A stretch of 64,000 nt of DNA from Dryas octopetala. Taxonomy: Eukaryota > Streptophyta > Magnoliopsida > Rosales > Rosaceae. The stretch lies in assembly GCA_963921425.1 (NCBI GenBank), contig OY992834.1:6572001-6636000 (forward strand). Reading direction: 5' to 3'. The notes beneath the pieces were generated by a model, which ran no database searches, was not told the DNA's origin, and saw only the letters and a list, made by a program, of their open reading frames with translations. Each line of letters begins with the position of its first letter. The first letter of the stretch is position 1. Shown in pieces: positions 46,301-59,400 of the stretch. Both the position numbers and the translations under genes were made by a program.

Positions 46301-49040
46301 CTTCTCTTACCAATCTTGCCTGTCATAGCTTTAAGAATATTATAGGAAACAGTGAGTCCATAAGATATTATTTGCACTTACTTTTACTGATTGAAACTCA
46401 TGTTGTTTTGTAATTTCTAAACCTTTTCCCTAATGTTTGTCACATTTTCAGGTTCTTTCTTATGTTTCAAAAGTTCACAAGGTTGTTCTCCCAGAGGATT
46501 TGATTGATCATTACTCTTTGACACTTGATCAGGTGCAATAATGGATATGACACATGAATAGCTAACTTTTTTAGATGTCAACTAGGAGGAATTACATTCC
46601 AAGCTATGTCTCAATTCCATGTTAGCTTATCTGTTCTTTCTCATGAAAATTGCCAGATAGAGAGTAATATTGTTAGGTGCCCAGATCCTGAATATGCAGA
46701 GAAGATGATTGAGGCCATTGATACTGTTAGGGTGAGAGGGGAATCTATTGGTGGTGTTGTCACGTGCATCGTTAGGAATTGCCCATGTGTAAGTTCTCTC
46801 TCTCTATGAGCTTTTGTGCATGTATGCATATGCATGTCACAACTGAAAACTTAGTTTATTGCTCTTTTATTAATATTCTAAATCTTCATTAAGTTATCTA
46901 TAGAGTATTGAAAATCTAATTTCTTATTCTCAGGGTCTTGGTTCGCCAGTTTTTGACAAACTTGAAGCTGAATTTGCTAAAGCTGTTATGTCATTACCTG
47001 CAACGAAAGGTTTTGAAATTGGAAGTGGGTTTGCAGGTTAAGATTCACAAACTTGTGCTACTTTTGGATGGTGGTTGCCTATAAAGTTCTTAAATTGGAC
47101 TTGGTGACTGAAGAATGATTTCTAGCATTCTCATTATTATGGATATTTTCCCTCCCGTTGTATTTTGAGTAGGTTTTTACTGTTGATGCAGGTACCTCTT
47201 TAACGGGGAGTGAACATAATGATGAGTTCTATTTGGCTGAACAAGGACAAATCAGGACAAGAACAAATCGCTCTGGTGGGATACAGGTAGTTGTTCTACA
47301 TTTCAAATACTTCTAAATGTAGATTAAGTTGGTAAAATGTTTGTCTTGAGTATGTCCGGTGATTTCAAATAGTTACTTCTAAAAGATTAAGTTGGTAAAA
47401 TGTTTGTCTTGAGCATGTCTGGTACACTGACATTGTATATGCTGACAATCAGGGAGGAATATCCAATGGGGAAATCATAAACATGAAAATAGCTTTCAAG
47501 CCAACAGCTACAATTGCAGTAAGTCTGACATCTCCTCACCTCACCCCCCTGGTGTCTCTCTCTCTCACCCACACACACGCACACACTCTCCCTCACTCAC
47601 TCACACGTACACAGAGACTATGACACTGGCCACTATATGCAGTTGGCACTGCTCACTTCATGTGAGAGGCTATAAGTGATTTTCTGTTACTAATATGTGA
47701 TAAAGATGTGTTTTGGGCCATTCGAGTACTAATTTGAAAGGGCTATTGTTTCCTCCGGCTACTTGTTCATTTCTTATATTACAGCCTGGATTTATTCCTG
47801 TTGTATATATGCTCCAAAAATTTTACACAACTTTTGGTGCAAAACTAGTTAAAAACTTCCTGCTTGACATAGATGATAAAATAAGCTCTCCTGTTTTTTA
47901 CTTGTAATCCTGGGCTTATAGAATATAAGTTCAATGTGGTTATGTGTATATTCTTATTTTTCTTTTTCTTTTTTGGGCAAATAAAGTTAGAAACACATCA
48001 CCTTATTCCCATTTTCAAAGCAATTTTGTGGCAACTATATAAGAACTGGCCCTCTCACATGCGCTTCGTGTCTCTAACATTGTTTAGGGTTTTTAAAAGA
48101 GAAAGTGTGCAGTTATGACTGAAGGTGGGTGATTGGTCTCCTTTGTTCTTAGGTTTTTTTTTTTCTTTAATAAAAAGGGTAGGTAAGCCTAATTTTAATA
48201 AATACTTGTCTCAATAAGGGATGCTTTTTAAATTTTAAGCTTGTGAGATAAGTTATTTAGTCAATGGGAGAATCTTGAACCAAATTCAGGTCTTTCTGTT
48301 TTTTTTTTTGGTCGAACCTCAGGTGTTATCTTTATTATTTGTAATTATTGTCGCAACAAAAATTGTAATTAGCTGACAAAACTGTCATGATTTTGTGATA
48401 TTTGTGCAGAAGAAGCAGAATACAGTAACTAGAGATAAAAAGGAGATAGAATTAATAGCCCGTGGCCGTCATGATCCTTGTGTTGTCCCACGAGGTATGT
48501 TTGAATGATATGTAAACTCTCATACATCATCTTGGCCTCTCTTGTACATTCCTTTTTTCAGTAAAGTAATCCTCAGATGCAAATTATAACTTAACACATA
48601 ATGGTGATTTTGTAACTTGTTTTCTTTTTTTCCTTCCTACTATTATTATATTACAATTGATTATTCAAAGACAAGACAAGTCCTTGAGAAATGTGATTTG
48701 GTCTTCTATGGTTGGGTTTTAATAGAAAAAGTTATATTGATACATTGTATATACGCCATATTCTATTCCATATTTTCACTTTTTTTTTTTTTGGCTTACA
48801 TATGTTTGAGAACTAAAGATATCTCACAACAATTTGTTTGGTTGGAATGGTGCAGCGGTGCCAATGGTGGAAGCTGCTGTAGCCCTGGTGCTTGTGGACC
48901 AATTAATGGCACACTATGCACAATGTAATCTATTTCCTCCCAATCCAGATCTTCAAGAACCACTGTCATTGCCAATGAGCGAGGAAGGCGAGGCAGCTGA
49001 GGCAGCTGAGGCCGCTGAGGCAGCTGCTCTGCACAGTTAA
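43385..49040 (+). CDS. CS: Chorismate synthase, chloroplastic
   Basis: Thirteen exons: 43385-43532, 44049-44199, 44572-44648, 44763-44821, 45529-45612, 45705-45797, 46452-46532, 46657-46788, 46934-47036, 47192-47286, 47453-47518, 48410-48494, 48856-49040; all GT..AG, 1359 bp, 452 aa. Residues 1-50 are a Ser/Arg-rich plastid transit peptide ([15 protein letters not shown]...). The mature enzyme begins at [23 protein letters not shown], the first family signature. [20 protein letters not shown] is the second, and [17 protein letters not shown] the third. It removes phosphate from EPSP to give chorismate using reduced FMN, the last shikimate step, feeding aromatic amino acids and folate. The tail has an [12 protein letters not shown] repeat. 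The largest intron (47519-48409) is AT-rich. The next gene upstream (ADCS) uses its product. Confidence 0.97.
47311..47420. repeat. ~67-bp tandem duplication in chorismate synthase intron
   Basis: Two copies sharing AGATTAAGTTGGTAAAATG, TTTGTCTTGAG and TATGTC / CATGTC, in the intron before exon 47453-47518. No effect on coding. Confidence 0.75.
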
Positions 49041-49294
49041 AAGTTGACAAAACTGCTGTAGCATTGTCTACATTTTGAATCATGTAGTGAATATTCATTG
49101 TCGTGAAACATTCGCATGTGTGGGATGGCAAGGTCAACGTTTTCTTTTCCCTGTTTTCCATATGTCATTTATCGGTTTATGCAAAAATGAGTTTTGATTA
49201 TATGGGATGTGTTGACAAAGGTTTACCTTATGGTGAGACACTAGCATTCATGTGAGATGTGTCAACTATCGATTTGTAGAAGTAATATCAAGCC

Positions 49295-49300
49295 AATAAA
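49295..49300 (+). terminator. Probable polyadenylation signal of chorismate synthase
   Basis: AATAAA about 255 bp after the stop, followed by T-rich sequence. Confidence 0.5.
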
Positions 49301-49389
49301 TTTTTCTTCATTTTACAATTAATTTTAATGTGTTCATTGTGAAATAATGTTTAGCTCAGTCAGTTAAAACTCTTAACCATCTTCACTGT

Positions 49390-49830
49390 TGGGATAAAGA
49401 GCAGATGCTATCTCTATGTATGAATCACAGAGAACCCAAAAGGATCAAGCACAAAATAAAATGAGAATATAGAAGACAAGAAACACCGGAAAATTTATCG
49501 TGGAAAACCCTCCAGTGTGGAAGGGAAAAAACACAGGACAAACTCCGAAAAACTTCCACTACAGAAAATGGGATTACAAGCACCAATCTCTCCAGATCAC
49601 TAGAGGAAAAACTCTCTAGTTGAGGAGTGCTGTAAAAGGATCTCACTTTTCTCTCTTTTACAAGGAGCTCTCTCTGCTAGACAGCCAAACCACAAAGAGA
49701 TATAAATCTTGTTGTCTTCCAACGCCAACCCCTTTTCTGGAGAAGATGAAGGGATATACAACAATCAATTGCTTGAGACGTTTCTTGTTCCCAATGACAG
49801 CTGCACTCTTACTCAGTTAAGGCAACTGAA
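49390..49830. other. Possible degraded retroelement LTR fragment
   Basis: The block has a composition unlike its AT-rich surroundings (short tracts such as GAAAACCCTCC, CTCTCTAGTTGAGG, GAGCTCTCTCTGC) and reminds me of plant LTR or TRIM fragments. No second LTR, primer-binding site or protein is seen, so the call is weak. Confidence 0.25.
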
Positions 49831-52800
49831 CATATCTCTTTCTTTTTTTTTCCTTTTCTCAAGACAGTCCCATAAAAAATATGAGTCTTAAAAAGTCATT
49901 TAATTTGAAGGAGTCATGCATGAGGAGGGAACTTCCAACGGTCCTACTCTGTTGATGGTTACGGGTTACCTTTCTTTTGGGGTCAGAAGTTGATGGTTAC
50001 CTGAACATCCTTTATTATATACAAATTATGCTTCAGGTTTCATGTTGAAACAATTTATAATTTGCGATTGCAGCTTGTTTTTTTTTCTCTAGACCTCATA
50101 TTTTGTTACACAAACACAACCTTGTGGACGAATTTGTTTTAGGTTCTATGGTCAATACTTCCATACTCTTAATTCTCAAGCAATAGTAAAAGAAAAGGCA
50201 CTTGTATTCTCTCACTTAGAATCATCACCATCACCAGCTATCTATCATTTTCATTTGGGAAAATTTAAGATACCCCTGAAAGTTTCAATTGATTGCCCAT
50301 GTTTGCACTATGCCCTTGTCAAATCCCATCATGTAGTGAAAACCCTATTAACTGAAGATTGGTCACAACCAATTTGAAAGTGAAAGTGAAAGAACACTAT
50401 GACATCTATTTATATGCTCAATTATTATGGCTTTATTATTCTTTTCAAACTTTTCTAACTCCATGCCAGAACCATGGTTGCAACCACTGTATAATAAAAA
50501 GCCCATTTGATTCATGTTGTTGTCAATTTCACTTAATGTCCCAACAGACTGTTTAACCACCTGATTTGATCTATAAACCCAAGCTAGTTGCCTTTTTTTA
50601 TTTATTATTTGTTATCAGTTTCCAATTGGTGTACATCCAGATATAATATGCACATTCCTCTATATATATAAATAGATTATCACCAGCATCATCATTATGA
50701 AAGTTTGTTTTCTACTAGTTGTCCCTTCAATCATCCTAATCCATTATGCAAGGGAAAGGACAGGAGAGTTGAAGTGTGAATCTTTCTCCAAAATATTGAG
50801 TGAAAAGGAGCAATGTGTGAATAGGGGATGAGATGTGCAAAAGCTAAGCCTATTGTATGGTAATAGTGGAAACAAAGCTAAAGCAGATAGATTCCTTTAT
50901 AAAGTTTGGTCATCCATTGTGGACGAAAGCAAACCAACTTTAATTTTGTCATACATAAAATGGGCAACCAGGCATTGTGTAAGATAGGTGACTAAACAAT
51001 GGCATTATTCAACCTTCAAGCAAGTTCATATTAGAAAAAGAAAAAGGGAAGAGCAAATAGAACCAGACAATAAAGAATTTTATTAACTTTTTGTAGGGAT
51101 TTAAAAACAGAAAATTGACTTTTAGACTTTTAGTGGTGGATTATATTCAGGCATTGTTTAATTGTTGAGACTAGACAACAAGATTATATTTCTTGAATAC
51201 ATTGGTTGGGATTAGAGTAGACTTTGAGAGCTATGTTCCGACCCATTTCTCAGTTTGAGACTTTGAGTCAATTAAATTAAAATATTGTGTACTTTGATCT
51301 AAAATTATAGTTCAGCCCCCCTATTTTTTTTTTTTAGACAGTCCAAAATCTTATTACATGCATCAAAAATGGATTATGATTGTTATCCATTTAATTGAAT
51401 TTAGCATGTCTAATTCGAACTTCCTAAAGTTTATACATATATATATGTAGTATTAATTTGATTCCTAATCCTTATTTTACAATGAATAGTAATGTGATGA
51501 CTACAGAGGGCATACATATATAGTGCTAATTAATGTGATGTGAATGAGATTACTTTTAATTTGGCCGTGTCCAATTTCACATTTGTGAAAGAGATGGTGT
51601 TGCTTTAGCTCTCAGACTTTCTACAACAACAAAATCCAAAAACCCAAATCCAAATTCATTTTGGCCCTCAATTTTGGGTAGAGTCCTTTTCTACCCAATT
51701 AATAATATCCCTTTTAACCATATATTTTTTTGGTCGGTTGCTTTCTGAATCTGAATGTCCACGCATGCAAAAATATCCATTGAATATGTAATGCTAAAAA
51801 TAGATATATATGTGAGGTAACAACTAATTATGCAATGTTACGTGTTTGGACTGATCGAATTAATGTTGTTATCCTTCATTTGAAGGAAAAAAAAAGTCGT
51901 TATCCTACATACAATTAGGTTTATGATCTCCAATTTATATTCAAGCTTTTTATTAATTTTCAAAATAAATATGATATTAGTCCCTTTTAATGAATTGATT
52001 GATTAATTGTCCTGTTGAATATATGTTTTAACGGAAAATTACTGTTAGCTAGCGACACTGACATACTAATGTGCATCCAATTAATATATAAATCTATAAA
52101 TATATGATTTGGATATATATATATATATATATACATGGCCCAGCTCTTTGATTCAATGTTTGTCACAATTGTTGATTGATCGATCGGTACATGGCAATTA
52201 ATATATCAATATATAAGAAACTTAATATATCATGCCCCTTTTATTAGAAGATTCTTTAAATAATTTCATTTAGGATTCATTATTAGGCATATTCTATATT
52301 ATATTTCAACGATCCGAGCCGTCTATTTTGTAGGTTTCTATTTAAGATTATCTATGTAAAAACTTAGACAAATAAAAAACTATTAATATATCTAATTTTG
52401 ATTAAATAAATAGGCGAACAAAATATTTTTGATAAACACTTAAAATGATGATTATTTAATCAACGGTCAAATATTTTTGATTTACCTAATTATTTGCAAA
52501 GACAATTCTTCAATAAAGACAAAAATACAATAGACCGTTCTAATCATTAAAATACAATGTGAAGTGAATTCTACAAAAAATCTATTAAATAAGTTTATTT
52601 AAGAAATCTCTCAGAATTTGCTTAATATATATATACACATATATTTAAGAATATGACCTAATTTAATTTGTATGAATAGAAAAATTGATTCATTGTTCAC
52701 AAGTTAGTTAAAAGTGTAGACAGCAGCACCAGGCATGCATGCTGCATGCATGCTCGGTTTGAGCAAATAATTAAATGATCGATATGAAGCCAGCCAATTA

Positions 52801-52941
52801 GCCAAATATATACGACATTAATTAATTAATTAGCAACTACGGCACGTAACTTAATCGTAAGATGGTAAGAGATATATATATATATATATATATATCACAC
52901 ATGATTCATTTCATGATTGTCATGTTTAATTATTAATTGAG
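49831..52941. other. No gene seen
   Basis: AT-rich spacer with TA runs (for example around 52113-52131). ORFs at 50359-50556 and nearby are short and featureless. Confidence 0.6.
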
Positions 52942-53303
52942 ATTAATATCATTTTGTTCCCTAGATTTCTAATTTAGAAAATTAAGGATCCTGACTTTTT
53001 TCAATTTTACCAATTGAAGTTCTTTCGTTAATTTACACATTTTTCATTCTAAATGTCGGGAATGATAAACCAAAATTTTGCGAGAAATGAAGGAGAGAAA
53101 AATGATATATGAGGAAAAAATTGTAAGATTTAAATAGAAGATACCATTTTGCCCTCAAAGATTTGGATGAAAAATGTGTAAATTATCAGGAGAATCTCAA
53201 TTGGCAAAATTGAAAAAGTCATGATCCTTAATTTTTCAAATTAGAAATGTAGGAAGCAAACTAATACAAGTGTAATAATATGTGGAACAAAATGGTATTA
53301 ATT
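52942..53303. mobile_element. TIR element with ~150-bp inverted arms
   Basis: The left arm starts ATTAATATCATTTTGTTCC and the right arm ends GGAACAAAATGGTATTAAT. Inside, GGATCCTGACTTTTTTCAAT and its reverse pair at 53215 extend the symmetry. No ORF. A clear target duplication is not seen. Confidence 0.65.
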
Positions 53304-54029
53304 CTAGTTTTAGGTTGTCATGAAACGAGTCCTCGATCATCATTTTAATTTTATATGTTGTTGGTAATGATGGAGTTATTAATGTCATGGCCATCGATCT
53401 TCAGCACATATAAGTGGCATATAACATCTCATTAATCACATCGATCACTAAATTAGGTGTTATGGTTGGGAATTAGGATCATTTTTATTAAATTAGGTGT
53501 GCCCTGTGCAAAACAAAGCGTCGACCACATAATTAATGTACGTCCTATTTTTAATATTTAATTATATATGATTTGTGATTCGTGTAGCTAGCTATAAGCC
53601 TATAACTAGCTAGCAAAGATAGCTAGTGCTCTTATTTAAAGTAATTATACATATAGATGGCATCAATTAGCTAGGATGTGGATAGGGGATGAGGTCAGAG
53701 TCTATAGCTAACTAATAATTGATTGGATATATATGAAAGGAAAGCTAAATTAAGCAGAATTCCCATTAATTAATATAAATTAGTATATATGTGGTCATCA
53801 GCTAAGTTTTATACTTTGAAGATAATATTATACATTGGTGAGAAGAAGAATATGACAATTAGAAGGAAACAAGCATGCATAATTGATAATACCCCGTATT
53901 TTGTTGGTTTGGAATAAGGACTTGGCACCCAACTAATTAAGAAATGACTTTCAAACAAGAACTATGTATTTGGTCCATACCGTTGCCTATAAGTTTGACA
54001 CATGGTTCATGTTGCTACATTTACATTAG

Positions 54030-54642
54030 AAAAAAATTTATAACCAGGACACATATATTGATGGTTGTTTTATTTCAGAACACTAATTTTGTTTTGTGTT
54101 AATGAAAGACATATACTTTCATTTTGTATTAATTAAGAACCATATTTTTTTTTCCAGTTTTTATCTCAACTTTGGCCCGACGTTGGACCCATCAAAACTC
54201 CATCAAATTCAGAAAAATTATACTAGGTTTAAAGATATGCATCTCTTCTTTACAACCATATAAATATCACTCAAATCAGATCTCTACAACTCTACATAAT
54301 CAGTCTCAAAGTAGGGTACCCAAAACTATCCGATTTTCTAACTTTTTTTTTTCAAATATCCGTTTGAATAGTTTCGGGTACCCTACTTTTGGGCCAATTA
54401 ACTGGAGTTGTAGATGTCCGATTTGAGTGATCTTTATATGGTTGTAAAGATGAGATGCATAACTTTAAACCAAGTATAAGTTTGCCAGTTTTGATAGCTC
54501 CAATATCGGACCAAAATTGAGATAAAATAAGATCATTAATTAACACAAAATAAAAGTATGTGACAATTATTAACACGAATCAAAATTAATGTCTTGAAAT
54601 AAAACAACCATCAAATATGTGTCATATTTGTAAATTTTTTCC
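54030..54642. mobile_element. Foldback-like MITE with perfect 10-bp target duplication
   Basis: TTTACATTAG flanks both ends (54020-54029 and 54643-54652). The terminal repeats (AAAAAAATTTATAACC... against a GGAAAAAATTTACAAA... reverse) run into long inner arms, so the element is nearly a palindrome centred around 54345. It holds two inverted copies of a core with TTTACAACCATATAAA and GGGTACCC that also occurs singly in the elements at 6343 and 54924. The 10-bp duplication fits a Mutator-type transposase in trans. Confidence 0.85.
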
Positions 54643-54923
54643 TTTACATTAGCAACCCATATTCCCATCTGAGAGAGAGAGAGAGATAGAAATTTAATTA
54701 TCTTCGTATATAAACTCTTCTTTGTTTCTACTCTTAATTATATTATTATAGGGTTAACGGTCGGTATATTTCCACATAACACCACCGATAGATACAAATA
54801 GGACCCAATTTCTTTCTACATGCATGCATATATATGTTACTTTAGCCATAGTGGTTGAGCTCCTTTTGAATTTTGAGTCTTTTGACACTCCCACACCGTG
54901 TGAATGATTTGAAATTAATCCAA

Positions 54924-55472
54924 AGAGGAAATTACAGATTTAGTCCAGTTATTTTATACCTAGTTCAATTTTGGTCCACAATTTTTTTCAAGTTCTGTTT
55001 TGGTCCATTAATTGTTTCACTTGTTCAATAAAGGTCCAGATTTGTTTTCTCAAATTTGGCCTGCTTTTTACCCTATCAAATCTCACCCAAATTCAGCAAA
55101 TATATACTTGTTTTAAAGCTATGCATTTCTTCTTTACAACCATATAAAGATCATTCAAATTGGAGTTCTAAAACTCAAGATAATTGACCCTAAAGTAGGG
55201 TACCTAAAACTGCCAATTTTTCAAATTTCACCAAATCTCAATTCTCTTAGATTATAATACTCCAAATTTGTTTTTATGACTAAGAAATAATGAAATATAA
55301 CTTATACTTCAATTATAATTGAAGAAAACACAACCCAAAAGATTTAAAGTCACAAATCTGGACCTTTATTGAACAAATGAAACAATTAGTGGACCAAAAC
55401 AGAACTTAAAAAAGATCGTGGACCAAAATTGAACTAGGTATAAAATAAGTGGACCAAATCTGTAATTTCCTC
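54924..55472. mobile_element. TIR element (MITE), copy 2, with 9-bp target duplication
   Basis: Same family as 6343-6890, in reverse orientation. TIRs begin GAGGAAATTACAGATTTAG. TTAATCCAA is repeated at 54915-54923 and 55473-55481. No ORF. Confidence 0.88.
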
Positions 55473-55499
55473 TTAATCCAAATTAATTAAAAGCCATGG

Positions 55500-55535
<36 letters not shown>

Positions 55536-56212
55536 TTAGCCATAGACATTCCTTTTGATAAGAAGTAAATAGGGTTACATTATTGGGACATCCGCAATTG
55601 ATAATTCAACTATTATAACCGTCTAAATTTTAGATTTTTTTAAAAATTATCCTTATGGTAAAATTTAAAATTATTTGACAATTTAATTATTATAATCATT
55701 AATTCAATATTTATAGGAAACAATATATTCATCTATTTATATTGTGATAGCTAGATGAGTAAATGATTTTCAATTTAATTGATATTTTTTAAAAATAACA
55801 ATGCTTGATTAAAGACTTAAAAAGTGAATTTTTTGAATTATTGGATTACATTGAAAGTCGTGTCTACATTTTGTTATTATCAAAATGGTTCCCTCTTTTG
55901 AAGTTTTTCATATATAATAATATATACATGTCTCTCAGTTAAATTTTAGGTTTTAATTTTCTAGTTTTGGGTTATTCGAGTATTAAAACCTAAAAGGCTA
56001 AAACATAACCTCAAACAATAATTATATACTCTAAAATATTCCAAATCTACCTTTTATTACTGTTGAATTTTATTTTAATTATCTTTCAGCAATGATTATT
56101 TTTTCTTAAATTCTCTCATCATTATTTAAAAAATAAAAATAAGTAATTTTCTCTCCCCCTCGTTGTATCTTCTTCATATTGCATCTCTTTGCCTTCTAAG
56201 CCATTTTTTTTT

Positions 56213-56440
56213 TCATTTGTGAACCAGTAGTATTCGTGTTTTCGATCATCATTCTATACTTTCATTAGGAAAATATTTAGTCTGTCATATTTTTTTTTTC
56301 GTTTTCTTCAGGAAGGTGATGATTTATGTGAACCAATTTTGTACGTGTTTTCAATCATCATTCTATATTTTCATTAGGAAAATATTTAGCCTGTCATATT
56401 TTTTTTTTCATTTTCTTCATGAAGGTCATGATTTATGTAT
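56213..56440. repeat. ~110-bp tandem duplication
   Basis: Two adjacent copies sharing TCATCATTCTATA, TTTCATTAGGAAAATATTTAG, CTGTCATATTTTTTTTTTC and GATTTATG. Non-coding. Confidence 0.8.
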
Positions 56441-59400
56441 CTTCTTCTTCTTCTTTTAATGGTAGGTTTTGTGTTATGAAATTAATTGGGGTTTTCAATT
56501 AGTCTACTCCCTCATTTTTGGGTATTTTGACACTGCATAGCAACCACTACTAATTTGTAGCATATTTGATTTAAAAAAAAAAAAAGAATGTCACATGATA
56601 GCTTAATAAGAAAAGAGAGCTAGGTGTACTATATATCAAGAAGACGAACATAAGTGTAGAGAATTACATAAGTTTTTCTTCCTTTTTAAAAAGAGAGTTA
56701 TAAAAATAGATATATTATTATGACAATTTTAAAAAATTAAATGCGTACGATTTAATGTTGCATAAGTGACATTCTATAATTAAAAGCTAAAGGATATATG
56801 TGGAAAATATATACGAACATTTAAAAATAAGGAGTGCAAATGGAGAAAAAATGAGTGCGAAAATCATATTCCATAAAAAATAGTAAAAAATCATTAAAAA
56901 AAAAACCCCTTCATCCGTTCTTCAATCATCCTGTCTTGAGAAAAATTGTGTATGCATCTACATTAACATCTAGGCATCAATAGGCATGAAAAAAAGGGTG
57001 CCAAGGCCAAAAATGGAAAAAGGTTTGACCCATCATTTCATCATATACACACACACACATATATATTAATTAGTGGCGAAATTTAAGGTCATGGAAAAGG
57101 ATAAACTATCAAGGAGTGGAAGTGGATTCACTTTTCATACGTATAGGCCGGAAAGGGAAATAGCCTAATAGGGTATATGCTTGCAGTCTTGCACTTTGAA
57201 TAATAATCTTACTCAAAATGCAAAAGGGGAGGCGCCCACAATATTTTTGTGACTACATATATACAGCAACTATTTATTGGTTCAGGTGAATTGAAACTAC
57301 TGGGTCTGGGTCATCATCATGATTGATTAATTAAATCTTCAAAAAGCCTGTTTATGTGGAGTAATATCGGTCTATTCATTAATCTTTGTGTCTTTAATTG
57401 TGTTGAATATGTACCCAGCATACTAGCCAGGCATGCTATAAATAGTGGACAACTTTTATGTTATGAAAAGATCATTTAGCTAGAGCCATTACTTTATCAC
57501 AAAAGTTTTTTTTTTTTATAAAAAGATCGTTTAGTGGAGGCATGGAATGTGAAACTGTGAAAGCATTATTACTCATTTCACATAATTAACGATGGCATGT
57601 ATGCAACAAGGTTCCTTTTCAATTAAGTCCAACCACTTGCATTTTGTTTTCCTTGGTCATGAATCATGATCAAATGGATGGTGAAAGCCACTTACAATTT
57701 GCTAGCTATCAACTTTTCACTTTTTACTTTTCCTTTTTTTTTTTTGTTGGAAAATAACTCTTGATTTTCTCGTTGATCAACGAAACTCCTCCTCTATAGT
57801 TGGTCTCAACTGAAGATGAGCTGAATAGTACTATATGTCAATAGTTCTGAAAACTACTTAAAAGCTACATAAGTTCCATCAACCAAAATGTACCTAAAGA
57901 ATTAACAATTCATATGAATATATCTTTATTTAACTCCACTTATGAAGTGATCAATCTTTGCTTTGAGTTGCAGTGTGAACTTCACTATGGTATATTCAAG
58001 AATGAAACAATATTATTGAAGGCGAGCCGTCAGTTAATCCCCTCACAGTCACATTTTAGGATCATGATCACTCTTGTATTACAGGAAGAGCTGAAAACCA
58101 CTCTAGTGTATAAGGATCACCTGGTGTGGAGAGTAACTGACTGTGGTGATGAATTTTGTTGAGTGTGTGAATAAAATCACTCTTGTGTTAAAGGTAGGGC
58201 ATGTTTGATTGTTTTGTGCAGCAGCTGCGCTGACCCTTCTACATGAAGATATAAAAGCCACTTATTATATATACATGTAAATAGCTCCTTCATCAAAAGG
58301 TGGGAAAAGCCAAGTGAGAAAAGTCTGAAACCAACCAACCCCTATCATTTGCTATTAGTCAATAAGGGGCAAAGTAAAAGCAAACCCCATGAAAGCTAGC
58401 TGCAAGAAAAGTAAAACACAGCCCAAGGGAACAACCAAATTTCATGCACATAAATACGTAACACCCACCAATAGGCACCACCACTTAAATTACAAACATG
58501 TACAAAAAGAAGTTGAAATTTTCCTTCTTCAAACAATCATGAAAACTTCAAGCAGAGGACCTCCATTCCTATATTTATACACTTCAACATGCAAAAACAC
58601 TAGTTTGTTTTCTCCCTCTAGAAAGTCCCTCCCAACAACTAGTCCCCCATGAAGGCCCACCCAGGAAATATGCTCAGTTGGCTTGAAAAAGATACCCATG
58701 CTGAAAAACTCCTCCACCACTACAATATTCTAATATTCTATATTCAAAAGAAAATATATTGAAGAAAAAAAAAATGCCAAAGACAGGACAAAGAGCTTTG
58801 GCTGTTTTTCATTCTGGGTTTTCATCAAAAGGTAGCCCCCCACCACCACCCACCCACCTTCAAGTTTCTCGAGACTAGCTAGGATGAAAAGACAGAAAAT
58901 GGGAAACATTTGGGAGAACTGGAAAATATAAAATAGAAAAAGGGTATGGGAAGAATTATGTAAACAGTTTTCCCACCCTGACTACTCTCAATTTGAAATC
59001 AATAGATTCACACCTGAATATATATCTGATTCTTGTTTGTTTGACCTTAAAAGCTTTTAATCTCTCTTTTGCTTTTTCTCCAACTTAATTTCCTTGCCAT
59101 TGTAGAAAGGTAGAGTGGAGACCACCATGCATGTCCTCTGGCAGGCAAAGAATCCCACTAAGATCTTCCACCCTTTTACAAACTACTTGTCCTTTTCACT
59201 CAATCCCCTGACTCCCTATTCTCTTACCATCTCCACTTACAAAAGTAAAAGCTGTTACAGTTACTTTCCTTGTCCTTTTTTTTTTTTTTTTTCTTCATTT
59301 GATGACTCTATATTCTCCTGCAATGTTTGGGACAAAATTTACTGTTATATTAATTTCACTTGCTGAAGATAAATGTAAAAAAATACATTTCACTTGCTGA

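Noticed and set aside
49352..49380. TAGCTCAGT string resembling a tRNA D-arm
   Set aside because: No anticodon stem, T-arm or acceptor pairing around it.
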